In this document: one piece after another, positions 16,308 through 25,800 of the stretch
Position numbering within the stretch: position 1 is the stretch's first letter
Layout: each line of letters starts with the position of its first letter
Origin: Ruminococcus sp.
GTDB lineage: Bacteria > Bacillota > Clostridia > Oscillospirales > Acutalibacteraceae
Direction of reading: 5' to 3'
Assembly: GCA_017464765.1 (NCBI GenBank)
Contig: JAFTYK010000027.1
Location: forward strand, 1-48,754
DNA: 48,754 bases
Translations under genes and position numbers: made by a program
Notes under the pieces: model-generated
Seen by the model: the letters and a program-made list of their open reading frames with translations, nothing else
Databases searched by the model: none
Told to the model about the DNA's origin: nothing

Positions 16308-17678
16308 ATGAAAAAAGATAATAAATTTTTAAGAGAAGCTCCTGTAGGGAAGCTTTTATTCACACTGGCTGTGCCGACAATTATCGCTCAGCTTATCAAT
16401 ATGCTTTACAATATAGTTGACCGAATTTACATAGGACACATGAAAGAAGTAGGCGACTTAGCCTTAACGGGTGTCGGGGTTTGTATGCCCATCATTATGA
16501 TAGTATCGGCATTCGCTGCATTTATAAGTGCAGGAGGTGCGCCAAGAGCATCAATATTTATGGGCAAAGGCGACAACGACTCTGCCGAAAAAACTATGGG
16601 TAGTTGCTTTACGCTTCAAGTTTTAATATCAGTAATTATTACAATAGTGCTGTTGTTTTTTCACCGTCCAATGTTACTGTCATTCGGTGCGAGTGAAAAC
16701 ACTATAAATTACGCGAGCGACTATATGGGAATCTACGCTCTGGGTACAATTTTTGTAGAGCTGACTTTAGGTATGAACGCGTACATAACAGCTCAGGGAT
16801 TTGCAAAACAAGGTATGCTTTCGGTAGTAATCGGAGCTGTATCAAATATCATTCTAGACCCTGTTTTTATATTTGTTTTAGACCTGGGAGTTAAAGGAGC
16901 AGCGATAGCCACTATTATTTCACAGGGCTTTTCATGTTTGTGGGTAGTAGGATTTTTGTGTAGCAAAAGTTCAATACTGCGACTGAAAACAAAGAATCTA
17001 AGAATCAATCTAAAGCTGATTTTACCGTGTTTAGCTTTAGGACTTGCGCCGTTTATTATGCAATCGAGTGAGAGTATAATTTCTGCGTGTTTCAACTCAT
17101 CGCTCTTGCTTTACGGCGGTGATATCGCAGTAGGCGCGATGACGATTCTAACCAGCGTTATGCAGTTTGCGATGATGCCGTTGCAAGGTTTAGCTCAAGG
17201 CTCACAGCCTATAATAAGCTACAACTACGGTGCAAAAATCCCAAGCCGCGTAAAGCGTACATTTAAATTGTTGCTCATTTCAAGTTTAATTTACTCAACG
17301 GTTCTTTGGGCATGCATTATGATATTCCCACGCGCTTTCGCAGGAATCTTCACAGCAGATGCGGCACTTCTTGATTTCACCGAAAATGCTCTGAGAATTT
17401 ACTGTGCGGTGCTTTGTGTATTCGGAATCCAAATCGCATGCCAAATGACTTTTGTATCCTTAGGAAAAGCAAAATCATCTATCATAGTTGCAGTTATGAG
17501 AAAATTCGTCTTACTCATTCCTCTTATCTATATTCTGCCGTCATTTATGAAAGACAAAACAATGGCGGTGTACACTGCAGAGCCGGTAGCTGACGTTTTA
17601 GCTGTTACATTTACAGCTGTTCTGTTCTTCTTTGTGTTTAAAAAAGCGATGAAAGAAATCGAAATTGCAACCAAATAA
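16308..17678 (+). CDS. MATE family multidrug or cation efflux transporter
   Basis: This 456-residue protein has about twelve predicted membrane helices arranged as two related halves. The N-terminal segment PTIIAQLINMLYNIVDRIYIG is characteristic of the NorM/DinF-type MATE family, and the start of the second half contains QSSESIISACFNSSLL. MATE proteins export organic cations or drugs using Na+ or H+ gradients; the substrate cannot be predicted here. A GTG at 16299 is in frame, but the ATG at 16308 with AGGGTGA five bases upstream is preferred. It is a single-gene unit ended by a shared terminator. Confidence 0.9.
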   Translation: MKKDNKFLREAPVGKLLFTLAVPTIIAQLINMLYNIVDRIYIGHMKEVGDLALTGVGVCMPIIMIVSAFAAFISAGGAPRASIFMGKGDNDSAEKTMGSCFTLQVLISVIITIVLLFFHRPMLLSFGASENTINYASDYMGIYALGTIFVELTLGMNAYITAQGFAKQGMLSVVIGAVSNIILDPVFIFVLDLGVKGAAIATIISQGFSCLWVVGFLCSKSSILRLKTKNLRINLKLILPCLALGLAPFIMQSSESIISACFNSSLLLYGGDIAVGAMTILTSVMQFAMMPLQGLAQGSQPIISYNYGAKIPSRVKRTFKLLLISSLIYSTVLWACIMIFPRAFAGIFTADAALLDFTENALRIYCAVLCVFGIQIACQMTFVSLGKAKSSIIVAVMRKFVLLIPLIYILPSFMKDKTMAVYTAEPVADVLAVTFTAVLFFFVFKKAMKEIEIATK

Positions 17679-17683
17679 ACATA

Positions 17684-17716
17684 AAAAAACAGGTGCTGTT
17701 TTCGGCACCTGTTTAT
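17684..17716. terminator. Shared terminator between MATE and Sfp-type genes
   Basis: AAACAGGTGC (17687-17696) and GCACCTGTTT (17705-17714) form a 10-bp perfect stem with A and T runs on either side. It serves the two convergent genes. Confidence 0.9.
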
Positions 17717-18297
17717 TCTTTGTATATGCTGACTACGTAGCCATCTTCTACTATACTGTCAATTTTAGGAGTAAAGCAAAGTCCTGCAGACAATCCTTTA
17801 CCGCTGCATTTAGCATAAGCTTCTTTCTTTGTCCAAAGTTCAAAGAATCGTGTGAGTATTCCTTCATCTTCAGTATATGAAAAATCAGTTTCATCAGGCT
17901 TATGTGAGAAGATATATAGAAACTCTTTTTCATCACAGATTCTTTTTGCTACACGAAGATTAATAGGTCGGATTTTTTCAACATCGATTCCTATCGGCTT
18001 ATCAGAGATAGCACAGACTACTATATCACCGCTGTGGCTTATGCTGAATTCAATATCCAGCTCTTTTGCGTATGGTTTCCCGTTTTCACACTTTGAGAAA
18101 ACTATCGAGCTTTCATCAATCGAGAGGTGTTCGGCAATAACTTTTCTTGAGAGCATCTCTCCCGCTACGGTGCGTTTTTTATCGTTTTCAAAACGAAAGT
18201 TTTCAACTCTTTTTTTCTTATCTTCACTCATCAGCGAGTAATAGTACTCGTAATCTTTTTCGCTAAGATTATTTATATCGTATTTATACCATTTCAT
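17713..18297 (-). CDS. 4'-phosphopantetheinyl transferase, Sfp/Gsp type
   Basis: This 194-residue protein moves phosphopantetheine from CoA to carrier proteins. The magnesium-binding GIDVE (residues 103-107) and WTKKEA (155-160) motifs are intact, and FSISHSGD matches the central block. No NRPS, PKS or acyl carrier gene is nearby, so its likely target is the fatty-acid carrier protein or a remote pathway. The ATG at 18297 is chosen; a TTG at 18309 would add four residues, but neither start is well spaced from the AAGGA site. Confidence 0.88.
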   Translation of the reverse strand: MKWYKYDINNLSEKDYEYYYSLMSEDKKKRVENFRFENDKKRTVAGEMLSRKVIAEHLSIDESSIVFSKCENGKPYAKELDIEFSISHSGDIVVCAISDKPIGIDVEKIRPINLRVAKRICDEKEFLYIFSHKPDETDFSYTEDEGILTRFFELWTKKEAYAKCSGKGLSAGLCFTPKIDSIVEDGYVVSIYKE

Positions 18298-18490
18298 TTT
18301 ATCACGCAAAGGTCCTTTTTAGCTTATTTTTCCACATCAATGATAACACGCTAAACTCAAAAAATCAATTTTACATATTGTAAGTTTGCTAAAAAACGAT
18401 ACTATGAAAACAAAAACCGAATTGTTGAAACATCGGACATTTTATGATATACTATCGTAAATTTTGAAGCATATTCAGGAGATATTAACT

Positions 18491-19714
18491 ATGAATACAG
18501 TAAATACATTAAAAAAGCGTGCGCTCTACCTTATCGTCGGAGTATTCGCTATGCTGTTTTCCGGCGTACTGTACGCGTGGTCTATTCTAAAAATACCGTT
18601 TAAAGAGGTGTACGGCTGGAGTGATTCATCACTCGCACTCAACTTCACACTAACGATGTGCTTTTTCTGTTTAGGTGCTTTTTTCGGAAGTATTATTTCC
18701 AAAAAACTAGGAGTAAAAGTCGCTCTTATCACTTCTGCTGTTTTAGTAGGTGTCGGCTTTTGTGTGACAGGTGTTTTAAACGAAAACTTACTTTATTTGT
18801 TGTATCTTAGCTACGGTGTACTTGCTGCCGGTGGTATCGGTATTTCGTACAATGTTGTTGTATCCACCGTGTGTTCGTGGTTTCCTGACAAAAAGGGGTT
18901 TTGTTCAGGCTGTCTGATGATGGGTTTTGGTATCAGCACGCTACTTTTGGGAAACTTAATCAGTTTGCTTTTTGAAAGTAAAAACTTCGGTTTTGGTAAA
19001 ACATATATCTTGTTAGGCGTAGTTATTGCACTAGTATTGACGGCATCAGCTTTTATACTGAAAACTCCCGAAAAAGGAACAGTTTTCCCTACTCCTAAAG
19101 AGAAAAAAGTTTCTAAGAAAGAGAGTTTTGAAGTACGTGATTACAAGACATCTGAAATGCTTAAGAGTTTTACTTTCTGGAGAGCATTTATTTGTATGGT
19201 GTTCATAACAGCCGTCGGCAACTCTGTTATCAGTTTTGCGCGAGACCTAATGCTCTCTGTCGGAGCAGTCGAAACACTCGCAACCAGTTTGGTAGGAGTC
19301 CTCGCTGTTTGTAACGGACTTGGACGAGTGCTGACAGGCGCTGTGTATGATAGCTTAGGAAGAAAGCTCACGATGATTTCAGCTAATATAATCACAATCA
19401 TCGCTGCAGGTGTGACTCTTGTTGCGGTTATAATCGGCTCACTGCCTGTTTGTATATTAGGGCTTTGCCTGACCGGTATTTCCTACGGTTCGTGTCCAAC
19501 AGTTACCTCTGCTTTCTCTGCATCTTTCTACGGTCAAAAATATTTCGCGATGAACTACAGCGTTCTTAACTTCAATCTGATTTTTGCATCATTCATCGCT
19601 AACTTCTCTAACAGCCTGCTTATCTCAGGCAACTCATTTGTATTACCATTTATAATGTTGCTCTCTTTAGCAGTAGTAGCACTCGGACTAAACTTCTCAA
19701 TCAAAAAGCCATAA
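18491..19714 (+). CDS. MFS transporter, oxalate/formate antiporter (OFA)-like
   Basis: This 407-residue protein has twelve likely membrane helices. The opening LYAWSILKIPFKEVYGWS and the following FTLTMCFFCLGAFFG are typical of the OFA group of major facilitator proteins, and the loop between helices 8 and 9 has GRVLTGAVYDSLGRK. OFA members move oxalate, formate or other monocarboxylates, so an organic acid is the best guess; no decarboxylase gene is nearby. A TTG at 18464 is in frame, but CAGGAGA just upstream of the ATG at 18491 decides the start. Confidence 0.85.
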   Translation: MNTVNTLKKRALYLIVGVFAMLFSGVLYAWSILKIPFKEVYGWSDSSLALNFTLTMCFFCLGAFFGSIISKKLGVKVALITSAVLVGVGFCVTGVLNENLLYLLYLSYGVLAAGGIGISYNVVVSTVCSWFPDKKGFCSGCLMMGFGISTLLLGNLISLLFESKNFGFGKTYILLGVVIALVLTASAFILKTPEKGTVFPTPKEKKVSKKESFEVRDYKTSEMLKSFTFWRAFICMVFITAVGNSVISFARDLMLSVGAVETLATSLVGVLAVCNGLGRVLTGAVYDSLGRKLTMISANIITIIAAGVTLVAVIIGSLPVCILGLCLTGISYGSCPTVTSAFSASFYGQKYFAMNYSVLNFNLIFASFIANFSNSLLISGNSFVLPFIMLLSLAVVALGLNFSIKKP

Positions 19715-19730
19715 TTAAATATAATATAGC

Positions 19731-19761
19731 GAAAGCGAGGTGGAATTCCACCTCGCTTTTG
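19731..19761. terminator. Terminator after the MFS gene, shared with the next minus-strand gene
   Basis: AAAGCGAGGTGG (19732-19743) pairs perfectly with CCACCTCGCTTT (19748-19759) around an AATT loop. It is symmetrical enough to work in both directions. Confidence 0.9.
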
Positions 19762-19763
19762 AC

Positions 19764-20489
19764 TTATAGATTTGCTTTTAAAACCCTTTTATAAAACTTA
19801 TGTGCTTTTACAATAATGATTATATATGCAACTAACAGCGCTATCATAACAAGAGAGCAAAAAGACATTCCGATAATAGCACTAATATTTTCTGACATTG
19901 GATATAGCGGTATTTCTTTTATTACTTTCGAAAAAATCGAAAAGTTCAACCAGTTTAACAACGCTATGATAACCATCATTACAGTAAATGCAGGAATATA
20001 GTATGTATTCCATTCCCTTTTTAGTGTAAGCGGAGAAAATACGATTTGCTCTGTTTTAATCTCTATATCTTCTTGTATCTTTAGTGACGGCGGGGCATAT
20101 TTCTTTGTTGATTTGCTGTATGTTGACTCAACGTAAGTAATGTTGATTATCTTTTCGTCAGGAGAATTAATAGAAAATGATTGTTTGAGTGTAAAAGGCT
20201 CAAAGGAATCATAGCCTTTATCCAAACTAATTCCACCCTCATTATCAACAAAAAACAATATCGGAGAAAAAATCCATTTTACTATATTCATCAACTGTCG
20301 TAAAAACGAGTTGTTCGCTTTAATTTTAAGATATTCTTCTGCATTTATCAGCTCGACATCAACATTTAGAGTATCGCAATCGTCATATTCAATCGTTAAA
20401 TCATCGCAAAAATAGTATTCTTTTTCTTTGGCTGTTATCTTAAGATATTCTGTAAACTCTTTGTTTTCTATATGAAAGTGGGTTCTCAT
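19764..20489 (-). CDS. Hypothetical protein with two C-terminal membrane helices
   Basis: This 241-residue protein is not recognised. The first ~165 residues are soluble, acidic and beta-rich in appearance, with one hydrophobic stretch near 77-88. Two clear membrane helices follow (about 168-190 and 203-228), ending in a short basic tail. No signal peptide or catalytic motif was seen. AGGAG lies eight bases upstream of the ATG at 20489; a GTG at 20498 overlaps that site and was rejected. It is a lone gene, convergent with the MFS transporter and divergent from spoVT. Confidence 0.75.
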   Translation of the reverse strand: MRTHFHIENKEFTEYLKITAKEKEYYFCDDLTIEYDDCDTLNVDVELINAEEYLKIKANNSFLRQLMNIVKWIFSPILFFVDNEGGISLDKGYDSFEPFTLKQSFSINSPDEKIINITYVESTYSKSTKKYAPPSLKIQEDIEIKTEQIVFSPLTLKREWNTYYIPAFTVMMVIIALLNWLNFSIFSKVIKEIPLYPMSENISAIIGMSFCSLVMIALLVAYIIIIVKAHKFYKRVLKANL

Positions 20490-20607
20490 AACCGGCACTC
20501 CTAAAAATTTGTTTGTTTAATTATAACACACCAAGAGAAAAAACGAATGAACAAAGTATAAACATCTTCACTTTACAAATACTAACATCACGATTGAAAT
20601 TCAATTT

Positions 20608-20675
20608 GTAGGGGAGTGCATTGCACGTCCGAAAAACGAGAAAGTAATACGGACGACCAATGGTCGCCCCTACAG
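20608..20675. repeat. Dispersed repeat, inverted pair, copy 2
   Basis: GTAGGGGAGTGCATTGCACG (20608 onward) faces CGACCAATGGTCGCCCCTAC (ending 20672), so the pair forms an inverted repeat whose outer GTAGGGG/CCCCTAC arms match perfectly. Each arm contains a small palindrome (GTGCATTGCAC; CGACCAATGGTCG). The right arm is a reverse-complement copy of the element at 44377. It ends about 48 bases before the spoVT start codon. Confidence 0.8.
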
Positions 20676-20722
20676 GTTTGATATCCACATTATTGTTTTT
20701 TGTAAAAGGAGATTTTGAATAT

Positions 20723-21265
20723 ATGAAAGCAACAGGAATTGTAAGAAGAATTGACGACCTTGGAAGGGTTGTTATCCCAAAGGAAATCAGACGCACCCTT
20801 CGTATTCGCGAGGGCGACCCGTTGGAAATTTACACCGCTACTGATGGTGAGGTTATTTTCAAGAAATACTCGCCTGTCGGGGAGCTAAGCACTTTCGCTT
20901 CACAATACGCTGATGTGCTGAGTAGGATAAGCTCAATGCCGACACTCGTTTGTGACCGTGACCACGTTATCGCGGCTGCAGGAGTTTCAAAGCGAGAGTA
21001 TTTAGAACGCAGAGTGACTTCTATTTTAGAAAACTATATGGAGAATCGTCGCTCTTATACTGCACACGCAAACTCGGTTGATGAAGTTCAGCCTGTCGAG
21101 GGTATGGACCACAGCGCTTCAATCATCTACCCTATCATCGCATCAGGCGATGTGACAGGTGCTGTGGTGATGCTCAAAGGCGACACTATCAAGGTCCCGA
21201 CAGAAACAGAAATCAAGCTCGCTCAATCGGCTGCGGCTTTCCTTGGAAAGCAAATGGAGGAATAA
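20723..21265 (+). CDS. spoVT: Stage V sporulation protein T (AbrB-type regulator with GAF domain)
   Basis: This 180-residue DNA-binding regulator controls forespore genes in spore formers. The N-terminal swapped-hairpin domain MKATGIVRRIDDLGRVVIPK with RRTLRIREGDPLEIY (residues 1-50) is almost the SpoVT/AbrB consensus. The remaining ~120 residues form a GAF-like domain ending in AQSAAAFLGKQME. The start at 20723 has AAAGGAGA upstream; an in-frame extension back to 20660 would translate part of the intergenic repeat and is rejected. It is a single-gene unit. Its presence supports an endospore-forming ancestry. Confidence 0.95.
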   Translation: MKATGIVRRIDDLGRVVIPKEIRRTLRIREGDPLEIYTATDGEVIFKKYSPVGELSTFASQYADVLSRISSMPTLVCDRDHVIAAAGVSKREYLERRVTSILENYMENRRSYTAHANSVDEVQPVEGMDHSASIIYPIIASGDVTGAVVMLKGDTIKVPTETEIKLAQSAAAFLGKQMEE

Positions 21266-21271
21266 ATTCTT

Positions 21272-21310
21272 TTGGTCAGACCCATACTTTAGTGGGTTTG
21301 ACCTTTTCTT
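21272..21310 (+). terminator. Terminator after spoVT
   Basis: GGTCA-g-ACCCA (21274-21284) pairs with TGGGT-t-TGACC (21293-21303), followed by TTTTCTTTTT. Confidence 0.85.
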
Positions 21311-21435
21311 TTTAGAGAGTGAAAAGTAAAACCACGAAAAAGGCTGAAAAACACTATAATTTGGCGTATTTTGGATTGACAATACGATATATGGTGTGAT
21401 AACATTAATCTAACAATGTATAAGGGGAGAACATA

Positions 21436-22716
21436 ATGGCTACTTATCGTCATGCTAAGGGTCCTAGCGTTTTACAAATATTAATCATAGTACTTGTTGT
21501 TGTACTTTCTATTGCTATTTTAGCGGGTGCTGCTTTTGCGGTTTATCACTTCGCTTTTGATAAAGAAGAACCAACTGAACCGATGCGTCCTTCTACAATT
21601 CCTTCTATCGCTACAGTTGACGAAGCTCCAACTGAAGCTCCAACTGAAAATCCTGACATGCAGTACGAGGTTATGGCGAAAGATTATCTGAAATCTATGA
21701 GCGCGGACGAAAAAATATACCAGATGCTTTTGGTAACTCCTGAGTCTTTGACAGGTGTTGACGTTGCTACAATCGCAGGCGATACTACAAAGGCTGCAAT
21801 TGAAAAGTATCCTGTTGGCGGTATCATTTATGATGCACAAAACCTTGAAGATACCAGTCAGACTACTGATCTCATCAAGAACTCGCAGTCTTTTGCAAAA
21901 ACTGCTATGTTCATCGCTGTAGCTGAAGAAGGCGGAGAAAATTCGCCTGTTTCTTCAAAACTTTCTACAACCGCTTTTGAAGATATGTCAACATACTCAG
22001 AAAACGGCGAGCAGAAAGCTTTCGACATCGCAAGCACTATTGCCAAAGATATTGCAAAACTAGGCTTCAACTTAAACCTTGCTCCTGTTTCTAACCTTGA
22101 GGGTGACAACGCTTTCGGTAGCGATGCCGCTACTGTTTCACCGTTTATCGCTCAGGCTGTCAAAGGTTATCAGGAAAACGGCGTTATCTCTGCTCTCAAA
22201 TATTTCCCTGTTGCTAAAGACACCGACAAAGCTGCTTCAGAACTGACAAGTTCTGAGTTCTTGCCGTTTAGCGCAGGTATACAAAACGGCGTTGGCGCAA
22301 TTGTTGTTGGTAACGTCAAGGTTAACCCTATCGACAGCGCAAACCCTGCTTTTATGTCAGAGCGTTTCGTTAGCGAACTTCTCATAAAAGACCTTAAATT
22401 TAACGGCGTCGTTATGACCCAGAGTTTATCTGATGAAACTATCACTTCGAACTACTCAACAGACGAGATTGTTGCAAAAACTATAAACGCAGGCGTTAAC
22501 GTTCTTTTAGCTCCTGAAAATATTGACGAATACTTTGAGAGTATCAAGTCTGCTTTAGCTGATGGCAAAATCACTCAGGAACAGATTGATTCAAGTGTTA
22601 CAAAAATTCTCACACTAAAGTTCAAGTTTGGCATCTTAGGTACAACTGCAACTACAACTCCTAGCGAAAACGCAAGCGAAACCCCGACTGAGGTTTCTAC
22701 ACAAATTGCTCAATAA
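21436..22716 (+). CDS. Membrane-anchored GH3-like (NagZ-like) protein, probably catalytically inactive
   Basis: This 426-residue protein has a short cytoplasmic start, one membrane helix (about residues 13-40) and a Pro/Thr/Glu-rich linker (45-75). A glycoside hydrolase family 3 N-terminal barrel (about 80-395) and a Thr-rich tail follow. Family blocks are visible as VGGIIYDAQN, FIAVAEEGG and LNLAPVSNL. The residues needed for catalysis in NagZ-type enzymes look lost. The KHFPGHGDT loop is KYFPVAKDT (255-263), and the TDAL nucleophile segment is TQSL (328-331), with Gln for the nucleophilic Asp. A binding or structural role at the cell surface is therefore more likely than N-acetylglucosaminidase activity. 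It is followed by its own terminator, then the ABC transporter. Confidence 0.8.
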   Translation: MATYRHAKGPSVLQILIIVLVVVLSIAILAGAAFAVYHFAFDKEEPTEPMRPSTIPSIATVDEAPTEAPTENPDMQYEVMAKDYLKSMSADEKIYQMLLVTPESLTGVDVATIAGDTTKAAIEKYPVGGIIYDAQNLEDTSQTTDLIKNSQSFAKTAMFIAVAEEGGENSPVSSKLSTTAFEDMSTYSENGEQKAFDIASTIAKDIAKLGFNLNLAPVSNLEGDNAFGSDAATVSPFIAQAVKGYQENGVISALKYFPVAKDTDKAASELTSSEFLPFSAGIQNGVGAIVVGNVKVNPIDSANPAFMSERFVSELLIKDLKFNGVVMTQSLSDETITSNYSTDEIVAKTINAGVNVLLAPENIDEYFESIKSALADGKITQEQIDSSVTKILTLKFKFGILGTTATTTPSENASETPTEVSTQIAQ

Positions 22717-22719
22717 TCA

Positions 22720-22756
22720 CAACAAAAAGGCTGAAAATTTCAGCCTTTTTTTGTTG
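22720..22756 (+). terminator. Terminator after the GH3-like gene
   Basis: AAAAAGGCTGAAA pairs with TTTCAGCCTTTTT around a very short loop, followed by a T run. The stem extends further through CAAC/GTTG. Confidence 0.9.
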
Positions 22757-22837
22757 CAATTATTTTCAATTAGTTAATATTTCTACATCATATTGTGATA
22801 CAATATCATAGGAAAATAATAGAAAGAAGGCTTAAGC

Positions 22838-25800
22838 TTGCTTCAGATTAAAAATATATCCAAACACTACACCGTAGGCGGTATAGTTACAAAAGCTCTC
22901 GACGATGTCTCGCTTAATCTCAGGGATAATGAATTTGTTGCAATACTGGGACCTAGTGGTTCAGGTAAAACAACACTCTTAAACATCGTAGGCGGTCTTG
23001 ACCGTTACGACAGCGGTGACCTCATCATAAACGGAATATCAACGAAAAAGTATTCTGACAGAGATTGGGACTCTTACCGCAACCACACAATCGGATTCGT
23101 TTTTCAAAGCTATAATCTGATTCCTCATCAGACTATTCTTTCAAATGTCGAGCTTGCGCTGACCATCTCGGGAATATCGAAAAAGGAACGTAAAAATCGT
23201 GCAAAAGAAGCGCTCTTAAAGGTTGGTCTTGAAAGGCACCTGAACAAAAAGCCTAATCAACTTTCAGGCGGTCAGATGCAACGTGTCGCAATAGCACGTG
23301 CGCTTGTCAATAACCCTGATATCCTGCTTGCTGACGAACCTACAGGTGCGCTTGATTCCGACACATCGGTTCAGGTTATGGAGCTATTAAAAGAAGTAGC
23401 CAAGGACAGACTCGTCGTTATGGTTACTCACAACCCTGAACTTGCAGAAGAGTACGCAACACGTATTGTTCGCGTTAAAGACGGTGTTATTCATGACGAT
23501 TCCAACCCGTTTATTGTTAACGAAAAAGATACAAAAACACCTGAACACAAAAACATGGGCAAAGCCTCAATGTCATTTAAAACCGCTCTTTCGCTGAGTT
23601 TCAATAACCTTCTCACTAAAAAAGCGCGCACACTTTTGACATCTTTCGCAGGCTCAATCGGTATCATAGGAATTGCTCTGATTCTCGCTCTATCGAATGG
23701 CGTCAACCTGTACATCAACAGTCTTGAAGAAGATACCCTCTCCGAATATCCGATACAAATTTCAAAAAGCGAAATGGATATGACGAGTATGATGGCAAAT
23801 AACGCTCAGATTCTCAACACCCAAAAACCGCAGTCAGGAGAAGTCTCAGAGTTCAAATCCCTTAAGTCTTTTCTTGCAAAAACCAACACAAACGACTTAA
23901 AATCGCTCAAAAAGTACATTGAGGAAAACGAAAGCGTCATCAAAAATCACTCAAACGCTGTTGAATATAAGTACAATGTTACTCCTAACATTTTCAGATT
24001 AACTTCAAATAATGATTTTCGTCAGATAAACCCTGACAAAACCCTTTCTTCGGCGTCAGCTTCACTTCCTCAGATGACTGCCATGATGTTATCGATGGGA
24101 TCGTCACACTTCAATGCGATGCCTGAAAAAGAAGACCTCTATATCAATCAGTATGACGTAAAAACGGGTAGGTGGCCTCAAAACTACAACGAATGTGTTG
24201 TGGTGCTTAATCCTGACGGGAGTATCTCCGACCTTACTTTGTATGCTATCGGTTTAAAGGACATAACTGAACTTGATAAGCTTCTTGAGACCTACGCTAA
24301 AGAAGGCTTTGTTGAAATTGAGAAAGAAGCCTCCACCTACAAATATGATGACTTTCTTGAACTTGAATTCAAACTTGTCGACCCGTCAAATTTATATAAG
24401 TATGACAAAGAACACAAAGTTTATGTAAACAAGTCAGACGACAAAGAATTCATGATAGAGCAGATAAAGAATGGTGAAACACTGAAGGTAGTCGGTGTTG
24501 TACAGCCTTCTGAAAATGCAAACGCGGCTATGCTTATGCCGGGAATTGCTTACCCGTCATCGCTTACCTCACATGTTATCGAAGTTGCTCAAAACAGCGA
24601 AATCGTAAAGGCGCAGAAAGAAAACCCTGAAACAAACATATTTACAGGCAAAAAATTCACAGATAAAAACACTTCCCTCAATATGGACTCTCTTTTCAAA
24701 TTCGACAAAAACGCTCTGGATATGACCGCTTTGGCGAATGGTCTTGATATGTCCTCGATGTTAAGTGGTATGGATATGTCATCTATGATGGAAAATCTCG
24801 ATTTATCATCTGCGATGGAAAACATGGATTTATCATCTGTGATGGGTGATATGGATATGTCAGAAGCTTTTGAAAATGTCGATATGTCAGAGCTTTTCTC
24901 AGATGTAGATATGTCCGAACTTTTAGAGGGTGTGGATTTTGAAGAGGCGCTTAGCAGCATAGATATAGCAGGAATCATCGGCAGTATGGATTTCAGCAAC
25001 ATTGAAATTCCTATATCTTCAGAAGATGTAAAGTTACTGTTCGATGAACTGCTCAATAGCTACGTTGAAAGCTTAGGTGCTAATGCTTCACCTACATTCA
25101 ACGGCTTTTATGCTTATGTGCAGAGCGAAGCAGGACAGCAGATTATAAAAGAACGAATCGGCGATATCGCTGATTTAGAAAGCGCTTATAAGCAGATGCA
25201 AGAGCAGATAACTGATGTTGTATACGGCTCGGTGTGTGACGCTTTCGGGGAGGCTATGGCACCTGTTGTTGAGCAAATAAGCGTTAATCTAACCGAAATG
25301 TTAGCTAATAAGCTCTCTCCCGTTTTCTCGCAGATGACCGAACAATTTATCGGCGCTATCGCAAATGGTATAGGCGAACAAATCTCAGTCGCTATACAGC
25401 AGTCAATGGGGTCTATGATGGCTCAGATGGGTTCGCAAATATCAAACGGTTTATCATCACAGATGCAATCATTAATGGGTAGTATCCAAAAGGCGCTTAC
25501 GGATGCTTTTTCAACAAGTATGGACAGCGAAAATCTCGAAGAACTGATGAGTTCAATGATGAACCCTTCAGCAAGCACACTTGAAGAAGCTTTGTCTACA
25601 CTTAACTACGCTGAATTTGATGACCCGTATATGCTCTTAATTTATCCAAAAGACTTTGAGAGCAAAGAAACTATTGTTTTAGCACTCGATGATTATAACT
25701 CCAAAATGGAGAAAAGCGCTCAAAGCGAAAAGGTTATCACTTACACAGATATGGTAGGTACGCTGATGTCATCAGTAACAACCATCATCAATACAGTTTC

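Noticed and set aside
20660-20722. N-terminal extension of spoVT giving 201 residues
   Set aside because: It translates repeat DNA, has no ribosome site, and the 20723 start matches the SpoVT N-terminus exactly.
24589-25056. Minus-strand Ser/Ile-rich frame opposite the nonapeptide repeats
   Set aside because: It mirrors the repeat and codon pattern of the ABC transporter and is not a separate gene.
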